Positions 1 through 8,976 of a DNA stretch of 14,702 bases are shown in pieces. Position numbers and translations under genes: made by a program. Positions within the stretch are counted from its first letter, which is position 1; each line of letters opens with the position of its first letter. Under the pieces are notes generated by a model that saw only the letters and a list, made by a program, of their open reading frames with translations, was not told the DNA's origin and did no database searches. Source of the stretch: Gracilaria caudata (lineage: Eukaryota; Rhodophyta; Florideophyceae; Gracilariales; Gracilariaceae); assembly GCA_030374735.1 (NCBI GenBank), contig JASCIV010000675.1, positions 1 to 14,702 of the forward strand, read 5' to 3'.

Positions 1-370
1 AGTGTACATATACTAGGTGCCATGCTATGGCGAGTACGAGCATCTATCTCATATTATTTAGCTTTTACTGATAGAGGTGCGCACATCAAAGTCAAATTTG
101 GATTCGGGTTTTTAGCTATTTGGCTCGGAAATGTAGCTTGACTGATAGACATGCTCTTAGTACAGGTTTCTAATATCTGTGTTGCGCAGGGGAGATTAAT
201 CGTCGAAGCATCGCAAGGCATGAGAAACACTGCGGTCGTAATACGAAGTCAGACGTTGAAGACAAGAATTGACGTTGAAACGGAACGTCGACACGAGTAG
301 CTTCATGTCGTGCAGAGCAGGATGTGCAGTAATTGACAGTGCGTGTGTACACTAGCGGACACGTAGGGCA

Positions 371-455
371 TTACGTCAGCATACGTAAGATATAGTGTTC
401 GTATGACGCAAGTCGTCGTATGACGCAACGTGGGTCTCGCAGAGCGGTATTAAAA
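371..455 (+). promoter_or_regulatory. Promoter-like cluster: bZIP-type sites and TATA-like box
   Basis: A TTACGTCA site (371-378) is followed by two exact copies of a 13-bp direct repeat, TCGTATGACGCAA, at 399-411 and 416-428. Each copy contains TGACGCAA, which joins a CRE half-site to a C/EBP-like half-site. A TATA-like TATTAAAA lies at 448-455. This order and spacing is typical of a regulated polymerase II promoter reading on +. I infer function from motif arrangement only, and the gene it would serve is not identified. Confidence 0.35.
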
Positions 456-1028
456 GGTCGCAGTGCGACTGAACGAACCCTGCAAGGATTGGCAGGCGTC
501 TGGTTGAAGCTCACTGCGTCTCCCTCCTCCCCCTGCTCCACAGCTTCATGGCCTTTGCCTAAGTAAAATAGTAAAAAAGTAAGAAAGTTAAGCTTCTGTG
601 TCGCCTATGTCATAGTTGAACGTGCCAGGCGCACACCTTTCGCATTCATTCGCAACCTTATGTGTGCTGACGACACCAGCTGGGCAGATCATGTATGCTT
701 TTAGTACTCTGCACCTCGGACAAAGAGAGTGCAACAGCTGCACTTCTGCGATGGAAAAGATCAACTAAAGATGAACGAATGTGCTGTTGTCGCATTCGAA
801 GGTGGCGTTCCGGTGTTTCCCACAATTCCGTGACTGTAACAAGACTTGTTGGCTCAAAAGCAAACTGCAATGGACTGGTTCTGGTATGTGGAGTCCTCGT
901 ACCGTACAAGGCCAGACGGTGAAACCAGCAGCTTATTTGATGGCGAGGAGAAGAGGCTTTTTAATTTAAATCAGGTATCGAGAATGAGCATTGCGCAAAC
1001 GAAAAAAAAAACTTTGAAAAGTGTCTGA

Positions 1029-1388
1029 AACGGATATGTCGGTGCCTCTGTCTTTACGCGCTGCTGGAGAAGTGATATTGGGCACTATCATGGTGTGTGT
1101 GCAACGCTGCTCAAATGGAGAAAGCACAGTCTGAGGGGAAAGAAAGGCTACAACAGGGCAATGGATGTCATCATGCTGGCAACAAAACTGACAGTCGATG
1201 AAGAAGAGGTTCTTTCCAACAATGATGTGGTCGTGAGAGTAGGTGGAGGGAAGCCGCCAGCTGGGCAAATGCTGCAGACCAAGATTAGCTGCAGCAAGTT
1301 CGAAGAGTTGGGTGTGAAGGGGAGGTTGAGACGCAGAAAGTTCAAATTTGTGTGGTGTGTCGCACGGGAGGATCTGGAACGATTTTGA
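1029..1388 (+). other. Unassigned open frame, possible exon or gene relic
   Basis: This frame is open for about 119 codons up to a TGA at 1386-1388. It has no ATG near its beginning; the first methionine is about 42 codons in. The C-terminal half is rich in charged residues and reads like coding sequence (a VDEEEVLSNND stretch, then a basic RLRRRKFKF stretch). I recognise no domain. It could be an internal exon, a decayed gene or chance. The opposite strand is also open for 160 codons but starts only at GTG. Confidence 0.15.
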
Positions 1389-1668
1389 CTCGATTATTGA
1401 AAGACCTGTTGAGAGGAACAATACACGTTCGGTGTTTCGAACGACCACTTTTGGATCATCAAGTTCTCTGCTGTAAAGTTACTTCGTCACGATGACCGTC
1501 CGTCTTCTGAATTCAGAGCTCTAGCTGCCCTTATAGTTCATGCCGTTTCAAATGATTATACGTGTAGTAAAGAGCTCCAACGAGCTACAGACACGTACAG
1601 ATGTACACAGCGCGTTGAGCGCGCTGAGCGCGCCATTCGCATGCTGCCAATAACAATGCTATAAGCTA

Positions 1669-1947
1669 ATGTCATTAGTAATAAGGGTCTACTTTGTCTC
1701 AGCCACGATCATAGCCTCGCTGCTTCATACCGCTGCTGCTGTCAGGGATGTGACAACTGTTGCCCCGAGTTTGCAAGGTTGTTTGAAACCGCTGGGGTAC
1801 GACGGTACAGCAAGGATTACTCTCGCCAGTGCCAAATCGGCGAGCCCCGCCACTGCGCAGTGGAACTGCGGCTCGGACAGCCACGTTTGCACAGTAATAC
1901 TTTTTCGTCCAATCAGAACGCCTTGCGTGCGGCAAACCCCACCATGA
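1669..1947 (+). CDS. Possible small secreted protein (hypothetical)
   Basis: A 92-residue frame opens with a true ATG. Residues 1-25 look like a secretory signal peptide: one early arginine, a hydrophobic stretch (VYFVSATIIASLL), then HTAAAV with small residues that would suit cleavage after an AAA. The mature part would be about 65 residues with four cysteines, so disulfides are possible. I recognise no family. It ends 200 bp before the start of the vWA gene on the same strand, so it could also be an upstream ORF or unused first exon of that transcript. A longer overlapping frame on minus (1725-2312) starts at TTG and is disregarded. Existence is uncertain; only the signal-peptide-like start supports it. 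Confidence 0.3.
   Translation: MSLVIRVYFVSATIIASLLHTAAAVRDVTTVAPSLQGCLKPLGYDGTARITLASAKSASPATAQWNCGSDSHVCTVILFRPIRTPCVRQTPP
1909..1916 (+). promoter_or_regulatory. CCAAT box upstream of the vWA gene
   Basis: CCAATCAG matches the extended consensus bound by NF-Y-type factors. It lies about 235 bp before the vWA start codon. An AT-rich CCAATAAATA stretch follows at about 2041-2050 and could serve as a TATA-like element. It would overlap the small ORF at 1669-1947 if that is real. Confidence 0.3.
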
Positions 1948-2146
1948 TGGTGACACGAAAATATGTATCGTAACATGCTGCGTTGCAACGCTCTTGTGGA
2001 GCCACAGCAGCCTCTACGGATGACACACATTGTGTTCCATCCCAATAAATACGAAGCCATTCCCAGCCACCGGAACTCCGCTACGCATTCCCGGATACAT
2101 TCTTTTCCAGTCAGCCCGCCGGCCGGCCTTAAGCAATTCCCGAATA

Positions 2147-3934
2147 ATGGCCTACTTCCTTCTAAGGCATCTCTCAATTCTCCTCCTCGCTCTGTTGATC
2201 TCGATCGTGAGCTCCTCCTCCTCTCCGTGTGCTCCCCGGTGTCGTTTTGCGCTGTGTCGATATGAACCTGTCTCACTTTCTTCACCCCCGGATCAGCCCG
2301 CCACCTCCGCAATCTGTCTCAATGGATCTGTTATAGGCGTTGCCAATTCTGGCGAAGCACGTGTGTTTTCGACCCCATCTGCCACGCGCCCCACACTTAT
2401 ATCCTCGCTCTCCTCTTCTCTTGCGCCAAGCTTTTTCAAAACCTTCTCCCTTACGAATGGATCGGCCGCCGTCGGTCATCAAGTGGTTCCCTTTGGCGCA
2501 TCCGCAACACTCCGGGACACCTGCATTGCTCTCCCGATTCAGAATGTTCAGATTCTTGGGTCAGATGGATACGTTCTTCGAAACGATGTGCTCTCCCGCC
2601 CGCTCATCGATTGCGTATCGTTTGAGATTGGGAGCGCGCCTTCACCTGCGTCATCACCAGCCTCACTCCCCGCAAGTCCTATCCCCAGCGTTCTCTCGGC
2701 ACCCGCAACAACTTCATCTGCATCTCCGGTCTCGCAGACTCCCGAGCCCATGGCGAGCCGTTCCCCTAGCGCTTCCTTTGCACCGACGGCAGCTCCATCT
2801 GCATCTCAGGTTCAGGACAGTCCGGACCCGACGCAAACTGTACTTGCTTCCACAGCACCCACAACAACTCCGTTACTGTCTCCTACCACGCCAACGCCAG
2901 ACGTTGGCTCCGAGACAACATCAGCTTCTGCGACCCCATCTCCTGTCCCTCCAGTTCCCGATGTCGTGGGATTGAACGAAACCGTGCAGATTCCGCCAAG
3001 CACGCAGCTCTCAGATCCAATTACGTTCAATGTAACTGTGGAGGTTAGAGCTGGCTCCGGTTCCACTCTGGAGGATTTGTACCTACTCACTGATCTGACT
3101 ACCTCTACGACAAGCATCAACTCCGAAATCAGAGAGAACTTTGCCCAAATTGTGACTGCTCGTTCAGCAGTGTCATCCAATGTTGCTTTCGGTGTCGGTG
3201 CGTACACGGACGAAGGAGATGATCCTTTCTTTGAGAACAGGCAACCGGTCTCCACCAATATCTCTGCTGTTCAGCAAGCCATTGAGGCTCTGGAGATTCG
3301 ATCCACGTTTAATAGTGACATCCCAGAAGCTAATCTTGCTGCATTGTACACCGTCGCAACCTCAGATGAAATTGGATGGAGAACTGGTTCTCGCCGTATC
3401 GTGGTGCTATTCGGAGACGCGCCAGGCCACGAACCGTCGTGTATATCTTCGCTTGAGCTTCGCCGCGATAATGTGATTGCCGCTTTGAACAACCAAGGGA
3501 TCACCGTCGTGGCTTCTAGCTTTTCGCCCGGTCTGAATGAAGAAACAACTTCGTTTGGTTGCGATGCTGACGCAGAGCCAGCACCTACAGATGTTGGACA
3601 GGCGGATGCTATTACCGCTGGAACAGGAGGAAGCATCGTGGAGCTAGAAGAGCAGACGCAAGTGATTGAGAACGCGCTTGCCTCCGTCAACTCGCTCTCT
3701 CAGACACTCGAAGCAGATACTTCGGAGTGCGAGGCTCAAAACGTGGAAGTGTCTTTCTCTCCAGGTTTGCCGCTCACGATTTCCTCTGGAAGCTCTCAGT
3801 CCGTTTCACAGAGTGTACAGATAACTGCTTGCGGAGATTCGATGGGTGCGTTTACATGCACCGTGCGTTTCAACCTAAGTGGCGCACCTGTTGGAGAGCA
3901 GACTCTGTCTTCTTCTGGTTTAGACGCGTGCTAG
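2147..3934 (+). CDS. Secreted vWA (integrin-beta-like) domain protein
   Basis: This 595-residue protein is probably a surface or extracellular adhesion or binding protein. I chose the ATG at 2147 because it directly precedes a signal peptide (MAYFLLRHLSILLLALLISIV); the frame extends upstream only to non-ATG codons. Residues 28-160 form a segment with six cysteines (28, 32, 37, 57, 126, 156) that I cannot assign. Residues about 163-270 are a Ser/Thr/Pro-rich stalk, likely O-glycosylated. Residues about 295-515 are a von Willebrand A fold: DLYLLTDLTTS carries a degenerate metal site (D316, T318, S320 as DxTxS), then SDIPEANLAALY and VVLFGDAPGH with D424. The last 75 residues hold four more cysteines. 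No C-terminal membrane segment or GPI-type tail is visible, so it is probably released or wall-bound. Domain calls are from motif reading; the ligand is unknown. Confidence 0.82.
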   Translation: MAYFLLRHLSILLLALLISIVSSSSSPCAPRCRFALCRYEPVSLSSPPDQPATSAICLNGSVIGVANSGEARVFSTPSATRPTLISSLSSSLAPSFFKTFSLTNGSAAVGHQVVPFGASATLRDTCIALPIQNVQILGSDGYVLRNDVLSRPLIDCVSFEIGSAPSPASSPASLPASPIPSVLSAPATTSSASPVSQTPEPMASRSPSASFAPTAAPSASQVQDSPDPTQTVLASTAPTTTPLLSPTTPTPDVGSETTSASATPSPVPPVPDVVGLNETVQIPPSTQLSDPITFNVTVEVRAGSGSTLEDLYLLTDLTTSTTSINSEIRENFAQIVTARSAVSSNVAFGVGAYTDEGDDPFFENRQPVSTNISAVQQAIEALEIRSTFNSDIPEANLAALYTVATSDEIGWRTGSRRIVVLFGDAPGHEPSCISSLELRRDNVIAALNNQGITVVASSFSPGLNEETTSFGCDADAEPAPTDVGQADAITAGTGGSIVELEEQTQVIENALASVNSLSQTLEADTSECEAQNVEVSFSPGLPLTISSGSSQSVSQSVQITACGDSMGAFTCTVRFNLSGAPVGEQTLSSSGLDAC

Positions 3935-3991
3935 CCAGTTAGGATGGGTGACAACCACTAGAATTCCCTCTACAAACGTTTACAACTCGAG

Positions 3992-3997
3992 AATAAA
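3992..3997 (+). terminator. Poly(A) signal of the vWA gene
   Basis: A canonical AATAAA lies 58 bp after the TAG stop of the vWA frame, a normal distance for a short 3' UTR. Confidence 0.5.
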
Positions 3998-4165
3998 CAA
4001 GAAGAACTGGGGCCTGAGCAGTGAGTGCTTCCCGTGTCTCCTCATCCACCAGCTCTGTCATCAAGATGACCACGCGCACAGCGCATACACGCAGCCACTC
4101 TGACAGCCACGATCCCTGCAAACGCAGATGACACTGTAAAATGTCAATATGTCTCGCCCAGATAG

Positions 4166-4200
4166 CCACGTGTTAATCGTGTTCGCAGTCGACCACGTGT
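4166..4200 (+). promoter_or_regulatory. Pair of G-boxes (CCACGTGT) upstream of the LRR gene
   Basis: The octamer CCACGTGT occurs twice in the same orientation, at 4166-4173 and 4193-4200, exactly 27 bp apart and about 310 bp before the LRR start codon. CACGTG is the core recognised by bHLH and some bZIP factors. Identical flanks and short spacing make a functional pair more likely than a chance match, but the target gene is inferred from position. Confidence 0.35.
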
Positions 4201-4505
4201 GCTTTGAGGACTACATGCACACGTTATGGTAGATAGAAACAATTGGTTTTGCCGCAAAGGTTTTCGCAAAATGCAAACATCTGCCCCAATCTCTCTGTAA
4301 GGCACATGTCTTGTCTTACATCAGTTTCCCGCCAATTGCAGAGATCTCAACCGAAACCTGAATCGTATCCGCCTTTCTGATGGGACGGAACTTACACGCT
4401 CGTTCTGTTTGCCTGATTTAGATCCTCCAGTCGCGCGGTCACACTCCTTGGTCTTCGTCTTCAACCTCCCAGCTCGGCTAAAACAGCACCCCCTACTCAA
4501 CCGAT

Positions 4506-5444
4506 ATGCCCGACCCCCACTTCACCATCGAGCCTGACGGCACAGCATTCTGGACGGACTGGAATGACGACGAAGACGGTCCCACCCAAGAAGAGTTCAA
4601 AGAGTTCGTCTCCGATCATCGCTCCGAAATTAAATCTCTCGAGATCACTCTGGAGACCATATACTCCCAACCGCTACTAGATTTCCGTGATGCAGGGCCA
4701 TTTCCACAGCTCACTTCACTCCGTTTGCGCGGCGTTCACATGACCGCTCTGTCTTTCTTCGGGTCCGACATGCCAAAACTCGAGACTCTGTTCGTCTCGC
4801 TTCCTTCCGGTCCGTGGGAGGCGCCGGTGCGGGTTGATTTCGGGCTGCCGGAACTGAGAAAACTCACAATTGAGCATTGTGTGTTGGCGCAGCCCTCGGA
4901 TGTCGGCTTGTGCCTCACGCGCTGTCCAAAACTACAAACATTCATCTCTTACAAGTTCTCGCTTTATGGCCCCAACTACATGGTGTTGCCAAACTGCACC
5001 AAGTTTGTTCTCTCGAGATCGGACTGCACGAAGAGCATTGAAATTCTGTCGGCACCAAAGTTGACTCACGTCGATCTCGGCTCCAGTTTCTCTCTCTCCC
5101 GTTTTCGAGTGTGGGATCTAAACAAGGAGATCACGCCAAGGGAAGTGAAACAGTTGAATGCGGCCAGGAAATATGGTCCGAAACGAGTTCGAATTGTGCG
5201 CGAGAAGTTGATGAAAAAGCTGTTGAGTCGGCCAGATTTGTACGATCTCTCTTCTTTGCCACAGTGTACGGTCCATTATGGCGGGACGGAGCTCTCAGAA
5301 GAATCGAAGGCCGAAGCTGAAGGGACGAGGATTCATCTTACGGAAGAAGGCGATGGTGTATACTATGGCTCAGGTATTTGTTTACTTGGCAACTTCGGCG
5401 ACGGCGTTAACTGTATTCAAATACCTACTCCACAGCAAGACTAA
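4506..5444 (+). CDS. Leucine-rich-repeat protein of unknown role
   Basis: The 312-residue frame opens with an ATG that has G at -3. The first 30 residues are acidic and rich in Trp and Asp. From about residue 67 to 200 there are six irregular leucine-rich repeats whose starts read FPQLTSLRL, MPKLETLFV, LPELRKLTI, CPKLQTFIS, LPNCTKFVL and APKLTHVDL. They begin near residues 67, 89, 114, 140, 161 and 183, a period of 21-26 residues that suits F-box-type or ribonuclease-inhibitor-like LRRs. A basic helical stretch follows (about 207-241, with KYGPKRVRIVREKLMKK). There is no signal peptide or membrane segment, so it is likely intracellular. No F-box was recognised at the N-terminus. LRRs usually mediate protein binding; the partner is not indicated by the neighbours. 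Confidence 0.72.
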   Translation: MPDPHFTIEPDGTAFWTDWNDDEDGPTQEEFKEFVSDHRSEIKSLEITLETIYSQPLLDFRDAGPFPQLTSLRLRGVHMTALSFFGSDMPKLETLFVSLPSGPWEAPVRVDFGLPELRKLTIEHCVLAQPSDVGLCLTRCPKLQTFISYKFSLYGPNYMVLPNCTKFVLSRSDCTKSIEILSAPKLTHVDLGSSFSLSRFRVWDLNKEITPREVKQLNAARKYGPKRVRIVREKLMKKLLSRPDLYDLSSLPQCTVHYGGTELSEESKAEAEGTRIHLTEEGDGVYYGSGICLLGNFGDGVNCIQIPTPQQD

Positions 5445-7386
5445 TCGCCTTGAACTCTACCGGGGAAGCTTGATCGTGATCATCTGATGTGTTAGTAAAT
5501 AGGAAGAAGAGGTGCTTGAGATTTGAGATGTCCTCGTTTTTGATGAATATTCATAGAAAGATTGAGACAGACAGCGCAGAGAAGGACAAATCTGAGCTGC
5601 TGAGAGCTTCTTGCTTGCTCGAAGTGGTCTCCGGGTTGGAAACCGGGGAATGACATTCCAATTGTGTATGCAAATTGACGAAGATATATCTCCGTAGACT
5701 TTATATGCGAGCGAGTTCCTGCCGCATGACGTTGGAATCACGCACATGTGATTATGTATCGTGCATGATATGAAAGAATGGTTGAAGAATTTTGCAATCC
5801 TTTTCACAACACAGCTAGCGTTTTACCGCTCTCTACACTGATATTGGAATCCATTACTGACTGCGACTATTTAATAGCAATAGCTCTTGCTCTTGCGAAG
5901 TAAATATGATCTTGGCCCTTAGGACATATTATGCAGAATCACCCATTTGAAGGACGACAAAATTTCCAGATACCGAAAAGGCCCTTCGGACAAGGACAAA
6001 CAATACACGACTGCTCATGAACATATAATGGCTTGCTATCTCTTCTGAGCCGGACTGCTCTCGAAAGCACAGCAGTTTCCTTAGAGCAGCACTTTGTTCA
6101 AAAAACAAATCAAATAAAACGAATAATTTTCTTAAAACGATTGAAACATGTTCAAAACATTACAGTATCAGAAGAGGGCTGTAAGTATTAATCGGTGTAC
6201 GTGGGACGTTTTTATTGGATACTAATAGCCACCAGTGAGGTTGCAGACCTGTTCTCTGCTCCGATATGCACTTGAGCTCGGCGCCCTGGACGTCGTGCCG
6301 AGCTCTCCATCGCCAGTCGCCAAGCCAGGCGCCCCGCGCAACTTGCGTTGCTCTTTGTCGCCGATATAGCAAGCATGGAGCTCCGCACAGCTTGTGGCAG
6401 AGCGCTGCTCTGCGTCGCCGTGCTTCGAAACCGACTCTACCGCACAATTTGCGACAATTTTTTTCTCAAAAACTTTAATTCAAAATTTGAAGATGGAATT
6501 GTAATTGTCTCCTGGTTTCGAACGCTTCTCGGACGTTTTTAAACGTTTCAAAAACGTTTTGAACGTTTTAATCTTTCTATAATGCTGCGAAAGGCATCAT
6601 ATGCAAATGCGTGCAAGTCCCGGCCTACCCTACCCCTGTAGACTTTATTCTAGATAGACCTCCGTGTGTTAATTCCCCATATGAGTAGATCATCAAAGGT
6701 AAATACGTATAAATGATACTGCTATATGAACGGATTTCTAGCAAACCGATTCCTTTTGAATTTTTGTCCACAATGAAGGATGACAACATCTACATTCGAT
6801 TCGTTCGGCATGGACCTTGACAAGGCGATTCAGAACATTGGCTCCGTTGTGAGTGTTTGGAGTTTAGTAGAAATGCTTTCGAAGCAGACGACTGAAGAGC
6901 AAAGGACCAAAGGTTGGAAATCTTTATGGCGAGTGAGCATTGAATGAGTTGAGCAGAACGAAATCTGTAGTATAGCGTTTCTACACTCTTGCTACGACAA
7001 ACTAGAAATGCTAGCATGGCCAAGTAGATGCACTCTCCAGCACGATCGTAGAACAGAAATTCATGGAACGAGCGGAGAAAATGACGACGTGAAGAAGGAG
7101 AAAACGATGATATGTGGTGCCACGTTGGTATCGAATCATTCGCGGAAAACTGTCGTCATAAAAAATATCAAGAAATAAAGTTCTTGTCAATGACGCTTGA
7201 CATCAGCCCAAATTCTATTGGTGGTTCCTGAACTTACGTCAAAAATCAACTTCGGGTCAAAAAATCAAAAATCTTCACCTCGGAGATGCCGTCATACCCT
7301 ACATAAGCGCTTGCTGCAACATCGGACTGTCTTCCACGAGCGAATCTCGTAGCCCTCCCCCGCAAACCTGCGCTTCCGATTCCGTG
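5445..7386. other. Long intergenic spacer
   Basis: About 1.9 kb without a credible gene. Frames on minus at 5457-5807, 6160-6447 and 6790-7023 open only at GTG or TTG. The middle holds a GC-rich hairpin island (listed separately), followed near 6531-6570 by four copies of an ACGTTTT/AACGTTT word that make an imperfect palindrome. An inverted CCAAT box (ATTGG, 7217-7221) lies about 165 bp before the dehalogenase start and may belong to its promoter. Confidence 0.55.
6235..6450. other. GC-rich island with hairpins
   Basis: This segment is clearly richer in G+C than the AT-rich DNA on both sides. It has two strong inverted repeats: GAGCTCGGC at 6274-6282 with its complement at 6297-6305, and GCAGAGC at 6397-6403 with GCTCTGC at 6407-6413. 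A 70-codon frame on + starts with ATG at 6266 but its Arg/Ser/Ala-rich translation resembles nothing I know. The island may be the remnant of an inserted element or a structured RNA; neither is shown. Confidence 0.25.
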
Positions 7387-8361
7387 ATGTCATCCCGAGC
7401 CCTTTCAGTCGTTTCTCCCATCGTGCTCTTCGTTTTGCTAGCCGGTTTGGGACATGGAGCTTCTGCCACAGATGATCCACCGGCCCGTTTTGTGACAAAG
7501 AAGTTCGAGACCATATCCGGAAAGAGAATGGCGTACGTTGAGGTTGGAACCGGCGATCCGATCGTGTTCCTGCACGGAAATCCCACCTCCTCCTACCTGT
7601 GGCGAAATATTATGCCGCATCTCGAAGGTCGTGGTCGACTCATAGCCCCGGATCTTATCGGCATGGGAGATTCCGACAAGCTTGATTTTAGCGGACCGAA
7701 TCGATACACCTATGTTGAACACTCCAACTTTCTTTATCAACTGTTGGAGGCGATTGGAGTCAAGAAGAATGTCACTTTGGTCATCCATGATTGGGGGTCT
7801 GCACTCGGGTTCCTGTGGGCGTTCTACAATCGTAACAATCCAGACGCGGTGAAGGGCATTGTGTTCTTCGAGGCCTTAGTCACACCGCTTCGATCAGACT
7901 CCTTTCCTTCTGAGGGCTTGGATTTCTTCGCTCTGCTTCGATCCCCTGCAGGAGAAGAACTCGTTTTACAGCAAAACTTTTTCGTTGAAGAAATTCTACC
8001 GGGTGGTCTCATACGCGAGCTATCAGTCGAAGAGTTGAACGAATACCGTCGTCCGTTTCTGAATCCCGGTGAAGATCGTCGACCGACCCTCACATTTCCG
8101 AGACAAGTTTCTATCGATGGGGTTCCAGCTGATGTGACTTTCCTAATTGAGTCGTACTCTCAATGGCTGCGAACTTCAAGAATCCCGAAACTTTTCATCA
8201 AGGGAGAACCAGGAATTCTGATCACCAATGGCTCAGAGGCGCTTGAACTCGTTCGTTCATGGCCAGAACTGACCGAAGTTTCCGTTACAGGTCTCCACTA
8301 TCTGCAAGAAGACTCTCCGGATGAGATTGGGAGCGCTATTGCGAACTGGCTGCCTGTTTGA
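7387..8361 (+). CDS. Secretory haloalkane dehalogenase / Renilla-luciferase-like hydrolase
   Basis: This 324-residue alpha/beta-hydrolase belongs to the haloalkane dehalogenase subfamily II, which also includes coelenterazine-oxidising Renilla-type luciferases. The true start is the ATG at 7387; the GTG codon before it is not a eukaryotic start. Residues 1-28 are a signal peptide (SVVSPIVLFVLLAGLGHGASA), which bacterial relatives generally lack. Visible active-site residues are the nucleophile D135 in VIHDWGS, the halide-binding pair N65 (HGNPTSSYLW) and W136, the catalytic acid E162 (FFEALV) and the base H304 (GLHYLQED). PDLIGMGDSDK (88-98) and the cap-region NFFVEEILPGG (197-207) are also typical of the family. 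In this family, dehalogenases hydrolyse carbon-halogen bonds to alcohol plus halide; substrate and localisation here are inference. Dehalogenase and luciferase activities cannot be told apart by reading alone. No intron and no close gene neighbour; transfer from a bacterium is possible. Confidence 0.9.
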   Translation: MSSRALSVVSPIVLFVLLAGLGHGASATDDPPARFVTKKFETISGKRMAYVEVGTGDPIVFLHGNPTSSYLWRNIMPHLEGRGRLIAPDLIGMGDSDKLDFSGPNRYTYVEHSNFLYQLLEAIGVKKNVTLVIHDWGSALGFLWAFYNRNNPDAVKGIVFFEALVTPLRSDSFPSEGLDFFALLRSPAGEELVLQQNFFVEEILPGGLIRELSVEELNEYRRPFLNPGEDRRPTLTFPRQVSIDGVPADVTFLIESYSQWLRTSRIPKLFIKGEPGILITNGSEALELVRSWPELTEVSVTGLHYLQEDSPDEIGSAIANWLPV

Positions 8362-8612
8362 GAACGAACTCGACCCGCTTTCCTTACCGTTCGCCCATCG
8401 ATGTGATTCCTTTTTTTGCCAAAACATAAAGATCAAGAACTCGAAGGTGAACGATGATGAGGACGATACCCCAACTGCGCTGTTAGAGCGACGGGGACAG
8501 AGATGCGCCGTTGACATGCTGTAGCAAACTTGTCTGTGTCTTGTTATTTACTTGAGAGAACCAAAGATAACCTTTGTTTCCTTGTGAACATCACCAAGCA
8601 CTAAACACTATA

Positions 8613-8643
8613 TACCTTCCACATCAGGGTATTTTGGAACACC
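8613..8643 (+). repeat. Left terminal inverted repeat of the MITE
   Basis: This arm is the exact reverse complement of 8977-9007 over all 31 bases, counting the outer TA that is probably target sequence. Confidence 0.8.
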
Positions 8644-8976
8644 TTTTAAAAATCCTGAAATTTTGATTCGAATCACACATTTGGGTACATTGCTGTATGT
8701 GTTTTTGGGATTTTTGCCAATTTAGGCCAATTTTGGTATCAAACGTCAGCACTTCTGTAGTAGAATGAGAAAAAGTAACTTTTTTCCGAAATGCATCCTT
8801 GAAAGTTAAAAACTTTTTAAATTTTGTCAAATAACAAAATGTACCAAAAAGTAAATTGTATGACACATTTTGTTCCAAATTACCCTTGCCAGAAAAGTCC
8901 ATTTTTTGACAGTCCACTTTTTGGCATGCCAAAATCATTGTTTTGGGTCCTCCTCGCTGCATGTTCAACATTACCC

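Larger units (their letters stand above)
1..1668. other. Region with no supportable gene
   Basis: No frame here has an ATG, adequate length and recognisable protein content together. Several open stretches exist on both strands, but most open only at GTG or TTG, which is not credible in a eukaryote. The segment contains the promoter-like cluster at 371-455 and the open frame at 1029-1388, listed separately. A spliced gene running on + from about 480 cannot be excluded, but I could not build one: the first ATG after the TATA-like box, at 547, stops after four codons. Confidence 0.5.
3935..4505. other. Intergenic spacer between the vWA and LRR genes
   Basis: The first part would be the 3' UTR of the vWA gene with its poly(A) signal. 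The second part holds two G-boxes and a pyrimidine-rich leader before the LRR gene. I see no gene here. Confidence 0.6.

Noticed and set aside
966..1448. 160-codon open frame on minus
   Set aside because: It starts only at GTG and has no recognisable content; composition can keep several frames open here.
2030..2146. Upstream extension of the vWA frame
   Set aside because: The extension begins at TTG and would bury the signal peptide; the ATG at 2147 starts exactly at it.
1725..2312. 195-codon open frame on minus overlapping the vWA gene start
   Set aside because: It starts at TTG and is the reverse of the signal-peptide and leader sequence of a well-supported + gene.
5457..5807. 116-codon open frame on minus after the LRR gene
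   Set aside because: It starts at GTG and its translation shows no domain or coding-like bias.
5690..6650. Shared word GTAGACTTTAT near 5693 and 6638 as a possible long terminal repeat pair
   Set aside because: The match does not extend beyond about 11 bases and no retroelement coding lies between.
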